Assembly (NCBI RefSeq): GCF_023502345.1
Contig: NZ_JAMFLX010000022.1
Coordinates: 18,804-82,803 of the forward strand
Source of the DNA: Parendozoicomonas callyspongiae
GTDB lineage: Bacteria > Pseudomonadota > Gammaproteobacteria > Pseudomonadales > Endozoicomonadaceae
Direction: 5' to 3'
Length of the DNA stretch: 64,000 nucleotides
Part shown: in pieces, positions 57,934 through 64,000 of the stretch
Position numbering within the stretch: the first letter of the stretch is position 1
Layout: each line of letters begins with the position of its first letter
Translations under genes and position numbers: made by a program
The notes under the pieces: generated by a model
Told to the model about the DNA's origin: nothing
Databases searched by the model: none
What the model saw: only the letters and a program-made list of their open reading frames with translations

Positions 57934-58305
57934 GTGCTGCAAATCATTAAGAGTCTATGGAATTACGGCAGTGGTGAAACTGCTGAAGCACTCGCCCAAA
58001 ATCAAAAGAATAATGATGAAGTTGAGAGTAAAGATACAAGACTTGATAGTAGGTACCTCAGATATGATGCCAATCTGAATAGAAGTTCAGGTAAGAGCAT
58101 TTTTGACAGAAAAATCAGTGGGTTTGATAAAGCGACTTACCAGATAGAACTTATCAGTCGTATTTACAATGCTGATTCAGATGCGCAACTCAACGAACTC
58201 CAGAATGATATTAATAATGCAGGCTTTGATAGGCAAAACCGTGAGATCGTGGAAAGCCTCCTTCAAGAGCGTCGAGAAAACCTTCAACGAAGCCAGTCAG
58301 TTTAG
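57934..58305 (+). CDS. Small helical protein, last gene of the effector-like island
   Basis: The 123-residue protein starts at GTG 57934 with AGGGAGG ending 8 bases upstream, a strong ribosome binding site. The first residues (LQIIKSLWNYGSGETAEAL) look helical, the middle is disordered with Ser/Asp/Arg (KDTRLDSRYLRYDANLNRS), and the last 60 residues form helices (ATYQIELISRIYNADSDAQL and NREIVESLLQERRENLQ). It lies 19 bases downstream of the proline-rich gene and closes the same transcript unit. Its small size and position fit a chaperone or accessory factor for the larger proteins, but the net charge is near neutral, not strongly acidic as in type III chaperones. No family is recognised. Confidence 0.6.
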   Translation: MLQIIKSLWNYGSGETAEALAQNQKNNDEVESKDTRLDSRYLRYDANLNRSSGKSIFDRKISGFDKATYQIELISRIYNADSDAQLNELQNDINNAGFDRQNREIVESLLQERRENLQRSQSV

Positions 58306-58403
58306 ATAAATCCAACAGGAAGCTGTTTTTCAAGTGTTTTTGGTCTTATTCTGAGAGCCGTACAGCAGGGCTAATAAACCTGCGGCATGTATCGGGAGGA
58401 ATT

Positions 58404-59057
58404 ATGACCAGAAACGTTGCCGTTATTCTGTCCGGGTGCGGAGTCTATGATGGCTCTGAAATCTATGAATCTGTTCTAACTCTGCTCCGCCTTGATCAGA
58501 ATGGGGCCAGTTATCAGTGTTTTGCTCCTGATGATGATCAACACCATGTTGTTAATCACACCAACGGTGAAGAACTGCAGGAAAGCCGCAATATGCTGGT
58601 GGAAGCAGCTCGCCTTGCCCGCGGTGAAATCAAGCCTGTCACTGAGCTTTCCTGTGATGATTTTGACGCTTTGATTCTTCCCGGAGGTTTCGGGGCTGCA
58701 AAAAACCTTTGTGATTTTGCTTTTAAGGGCAGTGATCTGACTGTCCGTGATGATGTTATGAAGTCAGTCCAGGCTTTTCACAGTGCGGGTAAGCCCGTCG
58801 GTTTGATGTGTATTGCTCCGGCTATGGCTGGAAAGCTGTTTGGTCAAGGTGTGCAGTTCACTATTGGAGATGACCCTGATACTGCTAAAGCCGTTGAAGC
58901 AACAGGTGCCGAGCATGTGAACTGTCCGGTTCATGATGTTGTAGTCGATACCAAAAACAAACTTGTGACTACACCAGCCTATATGTTGGCAGGAAGTATC
59001 AGTGAAGCGGCCTCAGGAATAAGCCGCCTCGTGGATAAGGTACTAGAGTTAAGCTGA
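58404..59057 (+). CDS. elbB: ElbB (ES1-type) glyoxalase of the DJ-1/PfpI superfamily
   Basis: ElbB, also called ES1/KNP-I-like, is a class I glutamine-amidotransferase-like fold protein with glyoxalase activity reported in E. coli and a link to isoprenoid synthesis in older literature. The 217-residue protein starts MTRNVAVILSGCGVYDGSEIYE, matching the family, with LILPGGFGAAKNLCDFA near residue 93 and the nucleophile-elbow Cys in VGLMCIAPAMAGK near residue 135. The second half has NCPVHDVVVDTKNKLVTTPAY. GGGAGGA precedes the ATG at 58404 by about 5 bases. The gene restarts the ordinary chromosome after the island and probably has its own promoter. Confidence 0.93.
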   Translation: MTRNVAVILSGCGVYDGSEIYESVLTLLRLDQNGASYQCFAPDDDQHHVVNHTNGEELQESRNMLVEAARLARGEIKPVTELSCDDFDALILPGGFGAAKNLCDFAFKGSDLTVRDDVMKSVQAFHSAGKPVGLMCIAPAMAGKLFGQGVQFTIGDDPDTAKAVEATGAEHVNCPVHDVVVDTKNKLVTTPAYMLAGSISEAASGISRLVDKVLELS

Positions 59058-59095
59058 CAGAAAATGCCACGGACAGAGTTCGGGGCAAAAAGGTT

Positions 59096-60259
59096 CTAAT
59101 CTTCTTCAGGCATTTGTTTGGGCAGCAGAACAAATAGTTTGCCACCTGCATTCTGATGACCGGCTTTTCGTGCAGCTTCTTCTCCTGCGCCAAAGAAAAT
59201 ATCAGCACGGGCCTGGCCGCGGATAGCAGAACCGACATCCTGTGCAACCATGGCCCGAGCAAAGGGTTGATCATCTGCTGTCAGGGTTGTGCTGAGCCAT
59301 AAAGGTGTTCCCAAAGGAATAACACGATCATCAACAGCGGCACTGTGTTCAGGTATAAGCTTGGTTCCCTGTGCGCCAAGTGGCCCTGGCTTGTTTAACT
59401 TAGAGAAGAAGATAAAGTCAGGATTTGTATAAAGGACTTCGTCCATTCTATCGGGGTTGTCCTCAAGCCATTGCCGTATGCTTTGCATGGATACTTTTTC
59501 CAGAAGGCCATTTCTTTTCAGATACCGGCCGATGGCAAAATATTCATGTCCATTTCTACCAGAGATTCGCACTTCAACCTGCTCGCCGGTATCCAGTTCT
59601 ATAGTTCCTGAGCCCTGAATCTGTAGGAAAAAACGATCCACACGATCATCAAGCCAGAAAAGCACATCGTTGTCATAGTCACCGGCTGTTGCACGGCGGT
59701 TGATGCCTTGTCGGTCTTCATAAGGAACCAGCCAGCCATTCTTGGCTTTACCGGCTTTCATTCTGTGAGGTTTGGTTTTATCTGTACGCTCAAGATCAAA
59801 GTCCTGAGGGTTGAAGAAGACAAGATCATCAGGAACATCCAGTAGCGGAATGGCATATCGCTCTGAACGGGTGCGGCTGCCGTGCAGAAGGGGAGTGAAG
59901 TATCCGGTAAACAGCCCTTTCTCCCAGGGAGCAACCTGATAAACAGTTAACGCGGTTTCAAAAAAATGGGGCAGCGCATCATCTTCAGGAGTATCCAGCG
60001 CATCACAGATACGATGCCATTGTTCGTAGGTACCAAACCGAATGTCCGGGTTAACAGGGCCTGTACGTTTTAAATAGACCGGGCAGCTTTCCTGCAGGGC
60101 AGTTTTCAGGCCGACAGCTTGTGTCTGGTTCCAGCCATTGAGCTCGCTGAAAGAGGAAGGCTGAAAGACATCCTTTGACTGGAATAGGCTGCAGCCGGAG
60201 AGAAGGCTGAGTACCAAGACTGGAAAAATGAAAGAAAACTGTCTGATAGTAATTTTCAT
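59096..60259 (-). CDS. mltA: Membrane-bound lytic murein transglycosylase A
   Basis: MltA cleaves peptidoglycan between MurNAc and GlcNAc, forming 1,6-anhydro ends. The 387-residue protein has a lipoprotein signal (MKITIRQFSFIFPVLVLSLLSGCS; lipobox LSGC, Cys23) that places it on the outer membrane. The MltA domain is seen in LFTGYFTPLLHGSRTRSERYAIPL, then PDRMDEVLYTNPDFIFFSKLN, then the 3D domain with the three Asp motif in MVAQDVGSAIRGQARADIFFGAG near 330-350. The catalytic Asp of the family is in the VAQD stretch. Alone on its strand, convergent with elbB. Confidence 0.95.
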   Translation of the reverse strand: MKITIRQFSFIFPVLVLSLLSGCSLFQSKDVFQPSSFSELNGWNQTQAVGLKTALQESCPVYLKRTGPVNPDIRFGTYEQWHRICDALDTPEDDALPHFFETALTVYQVAPWEKGLFTGYFTPLLHGSRTRSERYAIPLLDVPDDLVFFNPQDFDLERTDKTKPHRMKAGKAKNGWLVPYEDRQGINRRATAGDYDNDVLFWLDDRVDRFFLQIQGSGTIELDTGEQVEVRISGRNGHEYFAIGRYLKRNGLLEKVSMQSIRQWLEDNPDRMDEVLYTNPDFIFFSKLNKPGPLGAQGTKLIPEHSAAVDDRVIPLGTPLWLSTTLTADDQPFARAMVAQDVGSAIRGQARADIFFGAGEEAARKAGHQNAGGKLFVLLPKQMPEED

Positions 60260-60475
60260 GGCAGAGCTGATAGGCCATTAATTATTGGAAAAGGTTTTTT
60301 ATCCATACAGATAATATTAAAAGATATTGCTTTTCTAATAACCTGAAAAGTGAGTGTTGTGTAAATAAAGGGGTTGTCTGGATACATTGAGTGACAAAAC
60401 TCAGGTGATCTGCTGCAATGTGCGGGCAAAGTTAAGGTGTCATTAAACTGGGCAGTTAATAATAAAAGAGGATGT

Positions 60476-60976
60476 ATGAGCATCTACGATTTTTCTGCTG
60501 AGACGATCAGAGGGAAAACAGTTTCTCTGGAGCAGTACCGTGGAAAGGTGCTGATAATTGTTAATACAGCCAGCAAGTGCGGTTTCACTCCCCAATACAA
60601 AGGGCTGGAAAAGCTCTATACCAAGTTCAAGGATGATGGTTTGGTCATTCTCGGGTTTCCCTGCAATCAGTTTGGCCAGCAGGAGAAAGGGGATAATTCA
60701 GAAATCAGTGAATTCTGTGAGATCAACTACGGTGTGACATTCCCGATGTTTGCCAAGGTTGAAGTCAATGGTGAAAACGCCCACCCGTTGTTCAAGTACT
60801 TGAAAGATGAAGCACCAGGCCTGCTTGGAACAAAGGGAATTAAGTGGAACTTCACCAAGTTCCTGGTGGATGCTGAGGGTAATGTGGTTGAGAGGTTTGG
60901 ACCAAAAGACAGCCCGGACAGTATTCGTCAGCCTATGCGTCGCCTATTGAAAGCGCGGGATATGGCAAACGCCTGA
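60476..60976 (+). CDS. Glutathione peroxidase family protein (Cys type)
   Basis: The 166-residue protein fits the bacterial glutathione/thioredoxin peroxidase family. The peroxidatic residue is Cys35 in [17 protein letters not shown], followed by [11 protein letters not shown] with the conserved Gln and [10 protein letters not shown] with the conserved Trp and Asn. The codon for Cys35 is TGC, so this is a cysteine version although the organism can make selenocysteine. The ATG at 60476 ([11 protein letters not shown]) has AGAGGA just upstream; the reading from 60437 would add 13 residues. Such enzymes reduce peroxides using thioredoxin or glutathione. A hairpin terminator follows. Confidence 0.93.
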   Translation: MSIYDFSAETIRGKTVSLEQYRGKVLIIVNTASKCGFTPQYKGLEKLYTKFKDDGLVILGFPCNQFGQQEKGDNSEISEFCEINYGVTFPMFAKVEVNGENAHPLFKYLKDEAPGLLGTKGIKWNFTKFLVDAEGNVVERFGPKDSPDSIRQPMRRLLKARDMANA

Positions 60977-60985
60977 TCAAAGTAA

Positions 60986-61012
60986 ATGGCAGCAGGGTAT
61001 GCCTGCTGCCAT
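60986..61012. terminator. Bidirectional hairpin between the peroxidase and ferritin genes
   Basis: ATGGCAGCAGG pairs perfectly with CCTGCTGCCAT around GTATG. It lies between the two convergent genes and has no long T-tract. Confidence 0.7.
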
Positions 61013-61021
61013 CGATAACGG

Positions 61022-61543
61022 TTAGGCAGGAGCGCCTTCGTTAGCTTCATGGATACTTGCCTGACGGGCGATTTCCTGATCAATGAAGTACAGACCTTTA
61101 CCTTCTGCACCAATCATCTTCACTTTATCGAGGATAGAGTTAAACAGCTTTTCTTCTTCGTGCTGTTCAGCAACATACCACTGCAGGAAGTTGAAAGTGG
61201 AGTAGTCCTGGGTTGTGAAAGCCAGGTGTACCAGTTCGTTGATCTTGCTGGTGACCAGCTTTTCGTGATCAAGGATCTGGGTGAAGATATCTTCAACGCC
61301 TTCGTAATGGCTTGCAGGAGCTTCAATTCCACCAATAACAGCCATAGCACCGGTTTCATTCACGTAGTTGAACAGCTTCTGCATGTGCCCCATTTCTTCA
61401 ACAGCATGAGCGCGCAGGAACTCAGCACAGCCATCCAGACCTTTGTACTCACACCAGGAACTCATCTGCAGATAGATGTTGGAAGAGTAGAATTCCAGGT
61501 TGATCTGATCGTTAAGGCTTTTGATCATCTGTTCGCTGAGCAT
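61022..61543 (-). CDS. ftnA: Non-heme ferritin
   Basis: Ferritins store iron as ferric mineral in a 24-subunit shell. The 173-residue length fits FtnA. Ferroxidase ligands are visible in [20 protein letters not shown] (Glu near residue 17), [16 protein letters not shown] (E-E-x-x-H near 50) and in the later helix with [15 protein letters not shown] (Glu, Gln region near 125-130). The protein lacks the Met haem ligand of bacterioferritin at the expected spot, so it is the non-heme type. The ATG at 61543 has a GGAG-rich site (AAGGAGATCAAA) before it. The gene stands alone, with a 430-base upstream region. Confidence 0.95.
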   Translation of the reverse strand: MLSEQMIKSLNDQINLEFYSSNIYLQMSSWCEYKGLDGCAEFLRAHAVEEMGHMQKLFNYVNETGAMAVIGGIEAPASHYEGVEDIFTQILDHEKLVTSKINELVHLAFTTQDYSTFNFLQWYVAEQHEEEKLFNSILDKVKMIGAEGKGLYFIDQEIARQASIHEANEGAPA

Positions 61544-61971
61544 TTTGATCTCCTTGATTGATGCCGGTGCTGCCGGGATATTTTACAGTTATACAAAAAG
61601 TGGCAGCTGTAAAAAATCCGCAAGTCCAAAAAAAGCCAATCCTGCACCTTTTGTCTTGAGTTGTCACGCTGGATTCAAGCAATACATGACTTTCATGACG
61701 AGTATTGTGTCCTGTTTCAGTTTTATGGTGCCTAGAATGTTAATGACAGCATGCTTGTGGATTTCTCAGCCAGATATTTCGACCTGGAACCAAAAGAAAG
61801 GGTTCAGATTCATATCAAGAGCGCTGACCAGATCAAAATCAAAGATATAAATATTAATCCATGGTGGTTTAGCGCAGGTATAAGAATGAAGTTTTTAACT
61901 GTTGCATGACAGACTACAAAGCCAGGCATAGGAGGGGCCCAAGCCTGACTCTGCTTAAATTTTCCCAGATC
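61544..61971. other. Region upstream of ferritin, no gene seen
   Basis: About 430 bases between the ferritin start and the end of the oxidoreductase gene. No gene is supported. I looked for a Fur box in the ferritin upstream stretch and found none that convinces. Confidence 0.5.
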
Positions 61972-62949
61972 CTATCTATCTGCCGGGAAAACAACTTTTG
62001 TCTGTTTCCTGATATCGGTAAGAAGCCTGGCTACTGTCAGGGAATTCTGCAGATATTGCTCCGAAGACTTTCTGCCATCAATCAGATCTGCAAAAACCTG
62101 AGCTTCATAAAACATGGTGTTGTTTTCCTGATGCAGTGTCAGATTGAGTTTAGTGGCATTCTTCTTGTAGAGAGTGACTTCCTGACATTCGGAAACCTGT
62201 TTAATGACAAGGCTTCCTGCTTCACCCTGAATTTCGCTGGGAACAAAAGAATCACTGACTTTCGAATGCTGCAGAATCACGTCCATATCCGAATAGTGCA
62301 GAACGACTGAACCATGTGCATCAACACCTGACTCAAGAAGGTGGGCGCTGGCAGAGACTTTCTTGGGTTCTCCCCAGAGTGCTACGGCTGTACTCAGACA
62401 GTAAAACCCGATATCCATAATCGATCCGTTGGAAAAAGCTGGATTAAAGGTATTGGGATTTTCTCCGTCCAGGTAGCGCTGGTAGCGGGAAGAGTACTGG
62501 CAGTAATTCAAATGCGCCTTGTGAACCTTTCCAAGCGCCGGAAGTGCTTTTTGCACCTGGTAGAAATTCGGCAGGTGGCAGGTTTTGAATGCCTCAAAAA
62601 GAATTGCGTTGTTATTCCGTGCTGCTGCAACCATACGTTCGGCTTCCTTCAGGTTAGAAGCCACTGGTTTTTCACAGATCACATGCTTGCCGTGATTGAG
62701 AAACAGGCAGCTCTGCTGGCAGTGCATGGAATTAGGGCTGGCGATATATACGGCATCAATCAGATCTGACTGAGCCATATGCTCCAAATTATCAAATATA
62801 TAGAGAGCCTTATGCTCTCCTGCAAACTCTCTTGCCCGGTCAATGTCTCGGGAATAAACACCCATTAGCTGGAACCGGTCTGTAGCCTTTGCCGCTTCGA
62901 TAAACGAGCTGGAAATCCAGCTGGTGCCGATAACAGCGTAACGTATCAT
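61972..62949 (-). CDS. Gfo/Idh/MocA family NAD(P)-dependent oxidoreductase
   Basis: The 325-residue protein has the N-terminal Rossmann part MIRYAVIGTSWISSSFIEAAK (a variant of GxGxxG: GTSWIS), then DAVYIASPNSMHCQQS and the family's HVICEKPVASNLKEAERM with the conserved EKP Lys near residue 97. The C-terminal part is the beta-sheet substrate domain with NPAFSNGSIMDIGFYCLS, including the conserved Asp and the typical GSIMDIG(F/C)Y motif. These enzymes oxidise or reduce sugars, inositols or related diols. Substrate cannot be read from one gene; no sugar genes are near. The ATG at 62949 follows GGGAGGCTTC. Alone on the strand. Confidence 0.9.
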   Translation of the reverse strand: MIRYAVIGTSWISSSFIEAAKATDRFQLMGVYSRDIDRAREFAGEHKALYIFDNLEHMAQSDLIDAVYIASPNSMHCQQSCLFLNHGKHVICEKPVASNLKEAERMVAAARNNNAILFEAFKTCHLPNFYQVQKALPALGKVHKAHLNYCQYSSRYQRYLDGENPNTFNPAFSNGSIMDIGFYCLSTAVALWGEPKKVSASAHLLESGVDAHGSVVLHYSDMDVILQHSKVSDSFVPSEIQGEAGSLVIKQVSECQEVTLYKKNATKLNLTLHQENNTMFYEAQVFADLIDGRKSSEQYLQNSLTVARLLTDIRKQTKVVFPADR

Positions 62950-63038
62950 GAAGCCTCCCTGCGATCAGAAAAGGATAAGCTTGGGTGTTCGGAAATGTTA
63001 ACTGAGCTTTACCTTCCCTGTTTTAGAGTAAAGACGAC

Positions 63039-63260
63039 ATGACTTCTATCAACTTTTTTAACCTTGCCGGGTGGTGTTTGCCACTTTCTTTGAGCCAAGT
63101 AGATAGTTTCAGAAACCGGTTCAGACAAAGCGTGGCTGGAAATAAGTTTCTGTTCTGGAAAAGCAGCAACCGCATGATCTATATGGAAGATTTATTCGGT
63201 AATATTGTAGAGATCTACAGTCACAGCTATGAGCCGACATACTCTGCGGGTGCTTACTAA
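63039..63260 (+). pseudogene. C-terminal remnant of a VOC/glyoxalase-family gene
   Basis: The frame ends with NRMIYMEDLFGNIVEIYSHS, a typical last strand of a vicinal-oxygen-chelate domain (x-D-P-x-G-N-x-V-E-I-Y with the metal-binding Glu). The first about 45 residues (MTSINFFNLAGWCLPLSL...) do not fit a VOC start, so an N-terminal part has been lost or replaced. The ATG at 63039 has no good ribosome binding site. Probably a dead gene. Confidence 0.45.
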
Positions 63261-63484
63261 GTTTGTAAGCGATAAATACTCCACATATAGAAACTATTTT
63301 TTAACCATTAAGGCAGTGCAACTGACATTTTGAAATAATCCAGTTCTCTCTGCTGTCTTATTACTCCCAGAGCCAGATGTCTATTGCAACGGATATCAAT
63401 CATTTATACACAGGTGTGTATTCAATAAATATACACAAGATGCCTTGCAACCTACTAATGTGCTGAGAATGGGAGGGAATAAAA

Positions 63485-64000
63485 ATGGAGGGGAGAAAAC
63501 TTAATCCAAATGCACCTGTCTTTACCCCGCAGGCTATGTTGCCAAAGCATGAACAAAAGATGGCAATACCAAAACACGGATCTATTTCTCAAATCCCAAA
63601 TGCTCAACCTTTTATTTCCTGGCAAGGTGCAGAACCGCCACCTGCGCTTGTTGGGTTTGATTTTCAAGTAATTTACCCGCATCAAACAGAAATAAATAAA
63701 GCCTTTGCTTTGTTAAAAGCCAAGCCTTCTAAGCCAAAGGAAGCAGAACAGATCTTTCGCAAATTTATAAACAATGACCAGTATGAGGAAACCGCCACAG
63801 TTGGCCTTGCGCGTTCACTGCTTAAGCAGGGTGGAAATCAATATTGTAGAGAAGCTGAAAAAATACTGAGAGACCTCAAGAGCAAGGGCAATAATAGAAA
63901 AGTAGGTGATGAAGATCTTTCCAATGTTAATGATCTAGACATGACCCTTGTCAGAGCTCTTGAAGCATCAAGACAATACTTATCAGCCCAAAAGCTGCTG
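63485..64000 (+). CDS. Start of a TPR-like protein, 3' end outside window
   Basis: From ATG 63485, with GGAGGG ending about 7 bases upstream, the frame stays open for 172 codons to the window edge. The first 60 residues are hydrophilic with several Pro and Gln (NPNAPVFTPQAMLPKHEQKM, QGAEPPPALVGFDF), then a helical repeat region begins: INKAFALLKAKPSKPKEAEQ, YEETATVGLARSLLKQGGN, EAEKILRDLKSKGNNRKVG and LVRALEASRQYLSAQKLL. The A-x-x-L and L-x-x-G patterns with about 35-residue spacing resemble tetratricopeptide repeats. No signal peptide is present. TPR proteins bind other proteins. Given the other eukaryotic-like genes in the window it may be another effector or adaptor, but this is not shown. 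Confidence 0.6.
   Translation, partial: MEGRKLNPNAPVFTPQAMLPKHEQKMAIPKHGSISQIPNAQPFISWQGAEPPPALVGFDFQVIYPHQTEINKAFALLKAKPSKPKEAEQIFRKFINNDQYEETATVGLARSLLKQGGNQYCREAEKILRDLKSKGNNRKVGDEDLSNVNDLDMTLVRALEASRQYLSAQKLL

Overview
The window looks like a chromosome segment of a marine, host-associated gammaproteobacterium, most like Endozoicomonas or a close relative in the Oceanospirillales. This is inferred from the mix of genes and was not tested by any search. Housekeeping genes are of gammaproteobacterial type (selD, sutA, yjbQ, glnK-amtB, ubiK, coaD, dbpA, fadH, hemB, ppk, comM, elbB, mltA, ferritin). Between them lie large proteins that look made for a eukaryotic host: WD40 propellers, a secreted ubiquitin-protease-like protein, a kinase-like protein and a proline-rich protein with tyrosine motifs. 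There are also many gene remnants, which fits a genome under partial decay.

Layout. 0-2.3 kb: the tail of a methyltransferase-like gene, selD, sutA and yjbQ. 2.3-4.2 kb: a decayed norR fragment and a beta-propeller protein. 4.7-9.0 kb: a PTS-type dihydroxyacetone kinase operon (dhaK-dhaL-dhaM), in which DhaM carries a complete enzyme I. 9.3-11.8 kb: a small conserved-looking gene, a frameshifted secreted protein, fruK and an acetyltransferase-like fragment. 12-14.6 kb: amtB and glnK with a sigma-54 promoter and NtrC-like sites, then ubiK. 14.8-17.9 kb: mostly decayed sequence around a phosphotransferase-like gene. 18-23.2 kb: ferredoxin, coaD, an aldehyde dehydrogenase, a transposase remnant, a DUF2835 gene and dbpA. 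23.4-28.3 kb: a four-gene envelope operon (COG3014-like lipoprotein, LpoB-like lipoprotein, DUF6844-like protein, CsgG/HfaB-like protein), bounded by a promoter and a strong terminator. 29.4-33.8 kb: a selenium-dependent glycine betaine reductase component B (grdI-grdH) with a BCCT transporter. 33.8-38 kb: a lipoprotein phosphatase, an exported inositol-monophosphatase-like protein, a frameshifted YHYH protein and a secreted unknown. 38-42.6 kb: fadH and a DedA/flavin-disulfide-reductase fusion. 42.8-46.9 kb: a WD40 protein and a secreted USP-like protease. 47-51.8 kb: hemB, ppk, comM. 51.9-58.3 kb: an island of four co-directional unknown genes that look like host-directed effectors. 58.4-64 kb: elbB, mltA, glutathione peroxidase, ferritin, a Gfo/Idh/MocA oxidoreductase, a VOC remnant and the start of a TPR-like gene that runs off the end.

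How the genes fit together. GrdH has an in-frame UGA in the UxxCxxC motif followed by a textbook bacterial SECIS hairpin, so grdH continues to 32092. selD in the same window makes the selenium donor needed to decode that codon. The adjacent BCCT transporter suggests that betaine (or a similar methylated amine) is imported and reductively cleaved. The partner proteins GrdA, GrdC and GrdD are not in this window. The dhaKLM and fruK genes feed three-carbon and fructose-derived sugars through the PTS. The amtB-glnK block is nitrogen-controlled.

The strongest candidates for undescribed biology are the effector-like island at 51.9-58.3 kb, the secreted deubiquitinase-like protein at 44.3-46.9 kb, the selenoprotein betaine reductase module, and the four-gene lipoprotein/CsgG operon.
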